Origin: an uncultured Bacilli bacterium
GTDB lineage: Bacteria > Bacillota_I > Bacilli_A > RF39 > UBA660
Direction: 5' to 3'
Assembly: GCA_944359055.1 (NCBI GenBank)
Contig: CALVSO010000008.1
Span: 1-59,594 of the forward strand
DNA: 59,594 nucleotides
The translations under genes were made by a program, and so were the position numbers. The notes beneath the pieces were generated by a model. That model was not told the DNA's origin and made no database searches. It saw only the letters and a program-made list of their open reading frames with translations. Shown piece by piece: positions 51,750-59,594 of this stretch; positions within the stretch are counted from its first letter, which is position 1, and each line of letters begins with the position of its first letter.

Positions 51750-54700
51750 ATTCATCTAAATTATCTAAAATATGCATGTTACGCATTTTTTCAATTAAAG
51801 TACTAGATACTTTACCACGTTTTTGTAAATCTTCAATACTTAAGAATTCACCTTTATTTCTTTCTTCTACTATTGTTTTAGCAACAGTATCACCTAAGCC
51901 ATCAATACTACTAAAAGGTGGAATTAAATTACCTTCTTCATCTAAACAAAATGTTGTAGCTTGACTTTTATTTAAATCAATATTTTTAAATTTTAGACCA
52001 CGAGCTGTCATTTCTAATGCAAGTTTTAAACATTCTAAAATGCCACTTTCTTTGTTTGAAGCATCAAATCCTTTATTAGAAATTTCAATCATTCTGTTTT
52101 TTATAGCATCATAACCTTTTATCATTGTTTCAATATCAAAATCGGTTGCTTTAGTTGAAAACCATGATGCATAAAAATAACTTGGATAATGAACTTTGTA
52201 ATAAGCTATTCTAAACGCACTAGTAACATAAGCAGTTGCATGAGCTTTTGGAAACATGTATTTTATTTTACGACATGAATTAATATACCAATCTTCAATG
52301 CCTGCTTCTTTCATTTCTTGCTCAAATTCAACCCATTTATCAGGTTCTTTACTAGCTTTACCTTTTCTTACAAATTCCATTATTTTAAATGCTTTAATTG
52401 GTTTCATTCCCTTTTGCATTAAATATACCATTATATCATCACGACAACCAATTACTTCTTTAAATGGTACGATATTATTTTTTATTAATTCTTGAGCATT
52501 ACCTAACCATACATCAGTACCATGAGACAAACCTGATATTTTAATCAATTCTGCAAAAGTTGTTGGTTTGGTTTCAGCTACTAATCCAATTGTAAAAGGT
52601 GTTCCAAATTCTGGTATTCCTAAAGTACCTGTTTCATTTAATATTTGTTCTTTAGTAACGCCTAAAGGTTCTGGTGATAGAAATATTCCCATTGTTTTTT
52701 TATCATCTAAAGGAACTTTTGTTATATCATGACCAGATAAATCTTGAATCATTCTTAATTGTGTTGGGTCTGAATGACCTAAAATATCTAGTTTTAAAAC
52801 ATCTTGATCAATTGCGTGATAATCAAAGTGAGTTGTACGCCAAGCACTATTAGGATCATCAGCAGGATATTGAAAAGGCGTAAAATCAAAAACATCCATA
52901 TATCCAGGTATTACAACTATTCCTCCAGGATGTTGTCCTGTTGTTCTTTTAACGCCTGTACAACCAAGCGCTAATCTTTCAATTTCAGCTGATTTTTTAG
53001 TTATTCCTTTATCTTCACAATAGCCTTTAACAAAACCATAAGCAGTTTTATCGGCTACGGTACCAATTGTTCCAGCACGATATACATTATCTTCACCAAA
53101 TAATACTTTAGTATATTCATGAGCAGCGGCTTGATTTAAATCAGAAAAGTTTAAATCAATATCAGGAACTTTATCCGCATTAAAACCTAAGAATGTTGCG
53201 AAAGGCATATCATTACCATCTTTTAACATTTTAGTGTGACATTTAGGACATTCTAAATCAGGTAAATCAAAACCAGATGAATATGTATTTGCTAAAGGTA
53301 CACTATCTATTTCAAATATGCTATGTTTACAATTAGGGCAACGATAATGTGCCGGTAATGGATTTACTTCTGTTATTCCCATCATAGTAGCAACAAACGA
53401 TGATCCAACAGATCCACGTGAACCTACTAAAAATCCATCATCGTTAGATTTTTTAACTAATTTTTGAGCAATTAAATAAATAACGTCAAATCCTCCACCG
53501 ATAATACCACCTAATGTTTTAGTTAATTTCTTTTCAACATCTTCATCATTTAAATCTGGTTCAGTTATTTTAATTTCATTTCTAATTTTATCTTTAACGG
53601 CATCAAATCCTTGTAATATTGTCTCATGCAATATTTTAAATCCTTCTTCTAAAATATTTTCTACATTATTTCTTTTTAATTCTTCTTTGATACTATTAAA
53701 TATACCATCACCATATAATTCTTTGGCAATTCTCTCTTCAATATTATAAGGTAATGGATCTCCATACCAATCTTTTGCTTTAGTATAAACTAAATCAGTA
53801 ACAGTTTCTACTGATTTATCAATTTTAGGTGAAAAAGGAACTCCTCCTGTTTCAATAATAACTTCAATAATATCAACCATATCAGCTATTTTATTAGGAT
53901 TAGTAATAACAATTTCTTTTCTTGTTTCTTCATCTAAAAAATCAAAATTTTCTAACATTTCATCAGTTGTTCTAAAATGTTGACTAGGTATTTCTGTTAT
54001 ACTATTTTTAGCTAAAGGATGTCTTCCTCCACCTGGTACTTTTTGATTAACAATAATTTCCCTGTAAATTTTATCTTCTTTAAATAAATGATGAACATCA
54101 CCTGTTGCTACTATTATTTTACCCGAATCTTTAGTTACTCTAATAATTTTTCTAATGTGTTCCATTAGTTCGATACTAGAACCAAAATCATTAGTTTGTA
54201 ACAAATGATTATAAACATCTAATGGTTGAACTTCAACATAGTCATAAAAATTAATTATGTTGGTTAATTCTTCATCAGATTTACTTTTAGCTTCAATAAA
54301 TACTTCACTTTCATAACAACCACTACCAATTAATAAACCTTCTCTTAATTCATTTAAAACACTTCTTAATATTCTAGGTGTTTTATATAAATAAACTGTG
54401 TTGGCTAAAGAAATAATTTTGAATAAATTTTTTAATCCTTTTTTATTCTTAACTAAAATATTGACATGATAACTTCGTCCATATTTATGAATTTCACTTT
54501 TATCAATCATTTTATTTAATTGAGAAACTTTTTCAATATTTTGACTTGACAGTTTTTGAAGCATTTTATGTAAAACTAAAGCAGTACCTTGTGCATCATA
54601 ATCAGCTCTATGGTGAGCATCTTCATCCCAAGGAACATCATAACGTTTAACTAAAGCGGTTAAATTATGTCTTGCGTAATTGCTATCTAATATTCTTGAT

Positions 54701-56244
54701 AGTTCTAATGTATCAATAACAGTGTTTTTATACTCACCTAAATTATATTTTTTATAACACATTTCCAAGAAAGATGTATCAAATTTAGCATTGTGAGCAA
54801 CCATTGGTAAATCACCATACCACTCAATAAATCTTTTAATGGCATTTTCCTCATTATCCTTACCTTCTAACATTTCATCAGTTATATTAGTAACTTCAGT
54901 TATTTTAGGAGGTAATTTTCTACCTGGATTAATTAATTCATCATATCTATCAATTATCTCTCCATTATGAATTTTAACTGCACCTATTTCAATAATTGTG
55001 TCTCCACCAGCAGCATTAAAACCGGTTGTTTCAAAGTCAAATACGACATAAGTATTATCTAATAAAACAGAATCATTTTCTCTTACTACAATATTAACAC
55101 TATCATCAATTAAAGTTAATTCTGTTCCATAAATAGCTTTAAATTTATCTTTATCTTCTTTACCTTTATTTAAATCACATACCAAATGATATACATCTGG
55201 ATAAGCTTGAGCTCCATTATGATCAGTAATAGCAATAGCTTTATGTCCCCATTTATAAGCTTGTTTAACTAATGTTTTAGCGTCTACTACACCATCCATT
55301 TGACTCATCATTGTATGAGCATGTAATTCAACTCTTTTTTCTTTAGCATCATCACTAGGTGTAGTTATCACTTTATCGCTTTTATTAACATCTCTTAAAT
55401 TTAAAACGATTTCATTAGAATATTTATCGAATTTAGTATAACCTCTAAATTTATACCAAGTATTATTTTTAATATTTTTCTTATAAAAATCAAAATCACT
55501 TTGTTCTTTTACAAATAATTTAGCATACATACTATCATTAAAATCAGTTATTTTTAAAGTAAATATTTTAAAATTAGATTTACTTGATTCAAATAAATCA
55601 ATACCAAAAACATAGGCTTCTATACTTACATTATCTTCTTCAGCGAATATACCACTTATTTCATGCGTAATTTTAGGTATAAAACTACCCATTATTTCAA
55701 TTATTTCTTTTTTTTCAGTTGGTACTTCTACTACTTTAGCTTCTTCAATTTCTTTTCTTATTTCTTTACTTTTTTCTTCATCGATAGTTATACTTAAATT
55801 AATTTCATCAAATCCTACACTATTTAACAAATCAATTAATTTAACTTCTATTGATTTAAACTTCATTTCTTCTGCTTTATTAGCTACTTTAATATTAATT
55901 GTATTATCAACAATGTCTAAATTATCAGTTATAAAAGTTTCTAATAAGGGAAATTCTTTTAAATTTTGTTTTAGTAAATAATTATAGTAATCATTTATAT
56001 ATTCATTTTTTTTATTCTCAACTTTAAATGAAACACCAACTTTATAATCTTTAAAATTATTTTTCAAACAATCTAAAAATTTAATATAAACTTCAAGCGG
56101 TAATGTGTTTTTTAAAGCAATAAAAAAGTGATAACATGTTTTATCCTTATTACCTACTATTTTATCTAGCTTACCTTCTTTAAAATAATTTAATAAGCTA
56201 TTATCTATTTTGATTTGATTTAATAGTAGAATAAGTTTTTCCAT
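51727..56244 (-). CDS. polC: DNA polymerase III PolC (Gram-positive replicase)
   Basis: PolC is the main replicative DNA polymerase of low-GC Gram-positives. The 1505-residue protein carries an N-terminal region and OB fold (~215-310), and a PHP domain (ELHAHTMMSQMDGV at ~320) split by the DEDDh 3'-5' exonuclease (VFDFETTGF, ..VAHNAKFDTSF, ..HHRADYDA). The C-family palm follows (~800-1200; VGSRGSVGSSFVA, zinc finger CPNC..CPKC, PDIDLNFS with catalytic Asp residues). The finger and C-terminal regions complete it. ATG 56244 follows GGGTGGT. Its length is normal for the family. Confidence 0.97.
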   Translation of the reverse strand: MEKLILLLNQIKIDNSLLNYFKEGKLDKIVGNKDKTCYHFFIALKNTLPLEVYIKFLDCLKNNFKDYKVGVSFKVENKKNEYINDYYNYLLKQNLKEFPLLETFITDNLDIVDNTINIKVANKAEEMKFKSIEVKLIDLLNSVGFDEINLSITIDEEKSKEIRKEIEEAKVVEVPTEKKEIIEIMGSFIPKITHEISGIFAEEDNVSIEAYVFGIDLFESSKSNFKIFTLKITDFNDSMYAKLFVKEQSDFDFYKKNIKNNTWYKFRGYTKFDKYSNEIVLNLRDVNKSDKVITTPSDDAKEKRVELHAHTMMSQMDGVVDAKTLVKQAYKWGHKAIAITDHNGAQAYPDVYHLVCDLNKGKEDKDKFKAIYGTELTLIDDSVNIVVRENDSVLLDNTYVVFDFETTGFNAAGGDTIIEIGAVKIHNGEIIDRYDELINPGRKLPPKITEVTNITDEMLEGKDNEENAIKRFIEWYGDLPMVAHNAKFDTSFLEMCYKKYNLGEYKNTVIDTLELSRILDSNYARHNLTALVKRYDVPWDEDAHHRADYDAQGTALVLHKMLQKLSSQNIEKVSQLNKMIDKSEIHKYGRSYHVNILVKNKKGLKNLFKIISLANTVYLYKTPRILRSVLNELREGLLIGSGCYESEVFIEAKSKSDEELTNIINFYDYVEVQPLDVYNHLLQTNDFGSSIELMEHIRKIIRVTKDSGKIIVATGDVHHLFKEDKIYREIIVNQKVPGGGRHPLAKNSITEIPSQHFRTTDEMLENFDFLDEETRKEIVITNPNKIADMVDIIEVIIETGGVPFSPKIDKSVETVTDLVYTKAKDWYGDPLPYNIEERIAKELYGDGIFNSIKEELKRNNVENILEEGFKILHETILQGFDAVKDKIRNEIKITEPDLNDEDVEKKLTKTLGGIIGGGFDVIYLIAQKLVKKSNDDGFLVGSRGSVGSSFVATMMGITEVNPLPAHYRCPNCKHSIFEIDSVPLANTYSSGFDLPDLECPKCHTKMLKDGNDMPFATFLGFNADKVPDIDLNFSDLNQAAAHEYTKVLFGEDNVYRAGTIGTVADKTAYGFVKGYCEDKGITKKSAEIERLALGCTGVKRTTGQHPGGIVVIPGYMDVFDFTPFQYPADDPNSAWRTTHFDYHAIDQDVLKLDILGHSDPTQLRMIQDLSGHDITKVPLDDKKTMGIFLSPEPLGVTKEQILNETGTLGIPEFGTPFTIGLVAETKPTTFAELIKISGLSHGTDVWLGNAQELIKNNIVPFKEVIGCRDDIMVYLMQKGMKPIKAFKIMEFVRKGKASKEPDKWVEFEQEMKEAGIEDWYINSCRKIKYMFPKAHATAYVTSAFRIAYYKVHYPSYFYASWFSTKATDFDIETMIKGYDAIKNRMIEISNKGFDASNKESGILECLKLALEMTARGLKFKNIDLNKSQATTFCLDEEGNLIPPFSSIDGLGDTVAKTIVEERNKGEFLSIEDLQKRGKVSSTLIEKMRNMHILDNLDESSQLSLF

Positions 56245-56282
56245 TTTTACCACCCAATATATTGTATCAAATATATATTTTT

Positions 56283-57167
56283 TTAACAACCGAAATTAGA
56301 TAATTTATTTATTTTTATTGCTCTAGTTAATTCTGCATAAACTTCATCATTTTTTCCATTTTTAGAATCATAAAAATTTGTTCCTATTCTAATTAATTCA
56401 TCTAATTGATCATCACTTTTAGATACATATTCATTAATTCTTCTTCCTATTGTTTTAATGAAGGTTGATGTTTTTTTAGGAAAAGTTAAGTTTACTTTCA
56501 CTTCACCAAATATTTTTTTTCTATTTACAAAATTAACAATTTCATAGCATTTTGGCATATTTCTATCTGCCTTAACAAAGTCATAATCAAGATCTAATCC
56601 AAATCCTTTTAAAATAATAATCATCATTTGCATTTTAATTAAAGTTTTAGGATCAAACAAATCTGGCGCTTCATTATAAAATAACAAATAAATACCACAT
56701 AATATATTATTGCTAGAATTTAATTTTAATTGTGATATGTTTTTTAATGTTCTTAATTGTTCAATTTTTTTAGAAACAATACTTAAAACATCAATTTCTC
56801 CTTCATTTAAATTTTTGTTAAATTGTAATTCTTTAGAATCAGTATACTTAAATACTTTTTCACCATCTTTCTCCTCTTCATATGATTGTAATTTATTATC
56901 AACATAAACTACATTTTTTTTCATATCAGTTTTAGATAATTTTATTTCAAGATATTTTTCATCAAAATCTCTAAAAATTGTTCTAATCCAACTTATAATA
57001 GTCTCAAAATCTTCCTTATAATTAAAATTTAAAAAACATTTATCTAACGTTTCTTCGATTTTTTCTTTATTAATACTATTATTTTTTTCATTGCCACAAA
57101 AAACAATTTTTATCATTTTATTATTTTTCATGTATGTTCTTTCACAACGATAATTATATTTTTCCAT
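56283..57167 (-). CDS. Unknown protein, paralogue B of a tandem pair
   Basis: The 294-residue soluble protein shares clear stretches with the adjacent upstream gene: IVFCGNEKNN, ISWIRTIFRDFDEKYLEIKL, LFYNEAPDLFDP, KMQMMIIILKGFGLDLDYDF and EIVNFVNRKKIFGEV. A conserved '.FxGNEK' start and 'IRTIFxDFDExYLE' core define the family. I do not recognise it. The predicted fold is mixed alpha/beta with no membrane segment. ATG 57167 follows GAGAGGG. An extended -10 (TGATATAAT) and a 5' UTR hairpin (AGTGCT/AGCAC) lie upstream. The gene ends 38 nt before the polC start. Confidence 0.7.
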   Translation of the reverse strand: MEKYNYRCERTYMKNNKMIKIVFCGNEKNNSINKEKIEETLDKCFLNFNYKEDFETIISWIRTIFRDFDEKYLEIKLSKTDMKKNVVYVDNKLQSYEEEKDGEKVFKYTDSKELQFNKNLNEGEIDVLSIVSKKIEQLRTLKNISQLKLNSSNNILCGIYLLFYNEAPDLFDPKTLIKMQMMIIILKGFGLDLDYDFVKADRNMPKCYEIVNFVNRKKIFGEVKVNLTFPKKTSTFIKTIGRRINEYVSKSDDQLDELIRIGTNFYDSKNGKNDEVYAELTRAIKINKLSNFGC

Positions 57168-57273
57168 ATTAAAACCCTCTCTTTTTTTATTTAATGTGCT
57201 ATAAAAGCACTTATGGATATACATTATATCACATTTTATTTAAAATATTAATAAATTTAAAATTATTAACATA

Positions 57274-58170
57274 TTATTTTCTTCTTATCTTATCTCTTAT
57301 TAAATTAATTCTTTTTATATATTCTGATTCTTCTAATAAGTTTTCTTTATACGTACAATTTCTTTTAATATATAAAAAGGTACCTAATTTTATTAAAGTT
57401 TCCAACGAATTTTCTTGATCATTTATAAATTCATTTATATTCTTACCTACTATTTGAACAATATTTTTGTTTTCTTGACTCAAAATATCTTTTTCTTCTA
57501 TATCACCAAATAATTTCATTTTGTTTACAAATTCAGTAACTTCGAATGACACAGGATAATTTTTTTTATTTTTATAAAAATCATAATTAAAAGAAATTCC
57601 AAATTCTTCTAATATTAATAACATCATTTGAAATTTTATATTGATAGAAGGAATCTTAAAATCAGGAACTTCTCCATAAAAAAGTTTATATACTTGATAT
57701 AATATTTTATCATGACATGTAATTTTTAAACCATCAATTGATTCAAGTTGTTTTAAATATTTAATTTTATTTAATGAAGAATCTATTATTCCATGATTAA
57801 ATTGTTCAATACCATTATCATAATAATCAATTTTTCTACCTATCATATATCTTATATTAGCACCTTTTTTATTACTTTCTTCATATTTAAATAATAGTTT
57901 GTCAATATATAAAATACTTATTTCCTTTTCTTCTTCAGATAGACTTACTTCCAAGTAAGATTCATCAAAATCCTTAAAAATTGTTCTAATACAAGAAATA
58001 ATTCTTATAGTATCATCATAGTAATTTAAATTTTCAAAATATTGTTCTATTATTTGATTTAACTTTTCATAATCAATATTCTCTCTTTTTTCATTTCCAA
58101 AAAAAACAAAACAAATTTTTTTGTCATCTCTAACAAAAGTTTTTGTAATTTTTACTTCATTTTTCAACAT
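57274..58170 (-). CDS. Unknown protein, paralogue A of a tandem pair
   Basis: The 298-residue soluble protein is homologous along its length to the next gene: CFVFFGNEKREN, ISCIRTIFKDFDESYLEVSL, LFYGEVPDFKIP, KFQMMLLILEEFGISFNYDF and EVTEFVNKMKLFGDI. The C-terminal 60 residues are more variable. I do not recognise the family. ATG 58170 lies 7 nt after GGAGG; ATG 58173 is the other choice. A TATAAT occurs just upstream and a long terminator separates it from the 129-residue gene. The duplication with divergence suggests a family that expands in this lineage. Confidence 0.7.
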   Translation of the reverse strand: MLKNEVKITKTFVRDDKKICFVFFGNEKRENIDYEKLNQIIEQYFENLNYYDDTIRIISCIRTIFKDFDESYLEVSLSEEEKEISILYIDKLLFKYEESNKKGANIRYMIGRKIDYYDNGIEQFNHGIIDSSLNKIKYLKQLESIDGLKITCHDKILYQVYKLFYGEVPDFKIPSINIKFQMMLLILEEFGISFNYDFYKNKKNYPVSFEVTEFVNKMKLFGDIEEKDILSQENKNIVQIVGKNINEFINDQENSLETLIKLGTFLYIKRNCTYKENLLEESEYIKRINLIRDKIRRK

Positions 58171-58202
58171 CATACTTCCTCCAAAAATAATTATAACACA
58201 AT

Positions 58203-58253
58203 TAAAAAAAATTGCCGCTAAATTATTATAGTAATTTAATATTAGTAGCAATT
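58203..58253 (-). terminator. Long-stem terminator of the 129-residue gene
   Basis: On the minus strand ATTGCTACTAA pairs with TTAGCGGCAAT (two mismatched or G-T positions) around an AT-rich loop, followed by eight T. It overlaps the end of the gene. Confidence 0.7.
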
Positions 58254-58615
58254 TCTATAGTTATTGAGTCTATTTCTTTAGATTCAACATAAAAATTTAA
58301 TTGAAAATCTTTTTCACTCGTTTTGATCATATTACAATCATATTTACCTATTACAATTGAAGACCATCCTTTTTCATCTTCATATGTTATATCACTTATG
58401 TAATGATTTAAATCTATTACTTTATTTAATTCAAAGTTTATAAACATATCTTTAGAAAATACAAATTCTAGTCCAATAAATATATTATTATCAATATTAA
58501 ATTTAACAAAAGGTGCTTCTCCTTTAACTTTTTCACCACAAACTTTAGCTTCAAAATTTCCCCAATGTACTTTTATATCATAATTTTTATATTCTTTATC
58601 ATTAATTTTTATCAT
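58226..58615 (-). CDS. Unknown 129-residue beta-rich protein
   Basis: The small soluble protein (MIKINDKEYKNYDIKVHWGN) alternates short strands throughout (KFNIDNNIFIGLEFVF, SDITYEDEKGWSSIVIG, FQLNFYVESKEIDSITIEI), suggesting a single beta-sandwich. No family is recognised. It is the first gene before the two paralogues but has its own sigma-A promoter and terminator. AGGAGGAA precedes ATG 58615. Confidence 0.6.
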   Translation of the reverse strand: MIKINDKEYKNYDIKVHWGNFEAKVCGEKVKGEAPFVKFNIDNNIFIGLEFVFSKDMFINFELNKVIDLNHYISDITYEDEKGWSSIVIGKYDCNMIKTSEKDFQLNFYVESKEIDSITIEIATNIKLL

Positions 58616-58631
58616 ATAAATTCCTCCTAAT

Positions 58632-58660
58632 AAAATAGAACCCTGTTAAATAATGTTCAA
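58632..58660 (-). promoter_or_regulatory. Sigma-A promoter of the 129-residue gene
   Basis: On the minus strand TTGAAC (58655-58660), 17 nt, TATTTT (58632-58637). The rest of the gap up to 58749 shows no further feature. Confidence 0.55.
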
Positions 58661-58749
58661 TATAAATTGCATTAATTAAAATATTGTAACTAAAAAGCTA
58701 AACTAACAATCAAATTAATATAACACATTACTATGATTTAAAATTATTT

Positions 58750-59451
58750 TTATAATGTTTTTTTTAAAACTTTTTCTTTTGAACTAATTTTTATAGCTGC
58801 TAAATAAGTATCATCTAATGTTTCCGAATGGAAATCAACATCTCTATAACTTATATTAGATAATTGATGATATAAATTTAATAGTCTATGTAAATTTTCA
58901 TAGCGATCTTTATCAGTTAAAGATCCATATGTTCCAATAAATAAAGTTTTATTAGAATTAGTCAAACGTAAGAATGGCAATAACTCTTCATTTGAATATG
59001 GGGCTTGTGTCATAAATGTACCAATATCATCATTAAACTTTGGATGACAATTTGGATTTATAGAATAATCATCTTTTGAAGGATATTTAACTATAACATT
59101 ACCATCGTTTAATAATGCTAATTTCCCATTAAAAGCTTCAATTTCACTATGTCTTTTTAAAGTTTGTGCATATGGAGAAATTACAATCGGTTGATGATTA
59201 GTATGGGTTGCCATTTCAATAGCAATTGTATCAAATAATCCTTTGCCAAATTCTGCCATAATTTCAGTTTCAATTTCTTCATAATCTTTCATATAATCAA
59301 ATAATTGAACATATTTTCTAGCATTTTCTTTTTTTAAAATTACCCATTCCACAAATAATTCTTTATATTTGTTAAAATTATCGAACGAATTATTTATTCC
59401 ATATGCTTTTTTAAATTCTTCAAACATCTTATTTAAATATTCACTTTTCAC
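58750..59451 (-). CDS. Unknown 233-residue protein at the right edge
   Basis: The soluble protein has a helical N-terminal third (NKMFEEFKKAYGINNSFDNF, ELFVEWVILKKENARKYVQLF). The middle is rich in possible ligand-binding residues (FDTIAIEMATHTNHQPIVIS, YSINPNCHPKFNDDIGTF). Two or more His residues cluster, but no known motif emerges. The start is GTG 59451 with GAGGAAA 7 nt before it. It has a clear sigma-A promoter upstream. Confidence 0.65.
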   Translation of the reverse strand: MKSEYLNKMFEEFKKAYGINNSFDNFNKYKELFVEWVILKKENARKYVQLFDYMKDYEEIETEIMAEFGKGLFDTIAIEMATHTNHQPIVISPYAQTLKRHSEIEAFNGKLALLNDGNVIVKYPSKDDYSINPNCHPKFNDDIGTFMTQAPYSNEELLPFLRLTNSNKTLFIGTYGSLTDKDRYENLHRLLNLYHQLSNISYRDVDFHSETLDDTYLAAIKISSKEKVLKKTL

Positions 59452-59477
59452 TTTAATTTCCTCATTGAATAAGTCAT

Positions 59478-59506
59478 ATCATAACATATTTAATAGATAT
59501 CGTCAA
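59478..59506 (-). promoter_or_regulatory. Sigma-A promoter of the 233-residue gene
   Basis: On the minus strand TTGACG (59501-59506), 17 nt, TATGAT (59478-59483). The remaining ~90 nt to the window edge show no gene. Confidence 0.65.
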
Positions 59507-59594
59507 ATTATATTTAATGTGTTAATTTAAATTTGAAGTGCAACAAAAGGTATTGAAAAAGACATATGAATAACCTATAATATTTTCTGCAACA

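Noticed and set aside
56283-58170. Toxin-antitoxin pair
   Set aside because: The two genes are homologous, similar in size and ~295 aa each, with separate promoters. That is unlike toxin-antitoxin organisation.

Overview
The window is very A+T-rich DNA from a Gram-positive, endospore-forming member of the class Bacilli. The evidence is an ordinary low-GC housekeeping set (PolC, RecU, GpsB, RNase Y, class-B RNase P RNA, a T-box before thrS) plus sporulation genes that are mostly Bacilli-specific (GerE, SpoVID with a YsxE-like partner, SpoVIF, a CotY/CotZ-type coat protein) and the broadly conserved SpoIVA, GerM and SpoIIIAH. TGA is used as a stop, so this is not a UGA-recoding mollicute. Genes are tightly packed, with very short spacers and terminators shared between convergent genes. 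A gut-type reduced Bacilli lineage fits, but that placement is inference.

Layout. 1-1130: nested remnants of three insertion sequences. 1.2-3.0 kb: sporulation genes spoIIIAH, gerE and gerM. 3.0-6.3 kb: glycosyltransferase, CmpB-family membrane protein, a holin-like/M23 peptidase pair and tRNA-Arg. 6.4-9.7 kb: galU converging on a T-box-controlled operon (unknown gene + thrS). 9.7-16.8 kb: PASTA-polysaccharide deacetylase, a small membrane protein, spoVID-ysxE, lon and neighbours, a degenerate deacetylase-like protein and a small Pro/Tyr-rich coat-like protein. 16.8-22.3 kb: rny, a bactofilin-like membrane protein, UPF0316, murC and a six-tRNA operon. 22.4-32.9 kb: HerA-like ATPase, recA-pgsA-rodZ-like, rnpB-gpsB, recU-PBP1 and nth-dnaD-nrnA. 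32.9-42.5 kb: a long minus-strand series (gpmI, a small membrane ORF, phosphodiester glycosidase, dusB, RDD, lysS, a VirB2-like-tailed protein, histidine phosphatase, ackA) preceded by cca. 42.5-51.7 kb: hup, spoIVA, spoVIF, hisS, popT, a patatin-trpS operon and a cotY/Z-like gene. 51.7-59.6 kb: polC, then a tandem pair of paralogous unknown genes and two other unknown genes.

Main hidden signal. Several sporulation genes carry readable mother-cell promoters of two fixed architectures. One is AC-N16-CATANNNTA (sigma-K type) before gerE, a 56-aa membrane protein, the Pro/Tyr-rich coat-like gene, spoVIF and the cotY/Z-like gene. The other is ATA-N15-CATA (sigma-E type) before gerM, spoVID and spoIVA. 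In several of these the -10 element ends only 4-5 nt before the Shine-Dalgarno sequence. The sigma-E-type -35 elements sit in, or directly against, the terminator hairpin of the upstream gene. This links otherwise anonymous genes to spore formation.

The accessory parts that I could not assign are the left-edge IS scrap heap, the holin/M23 pair, the VirB2-like-tailed secreted protein, the Thr-regulated gene before thrS, and the right-edge paralogue cluster.
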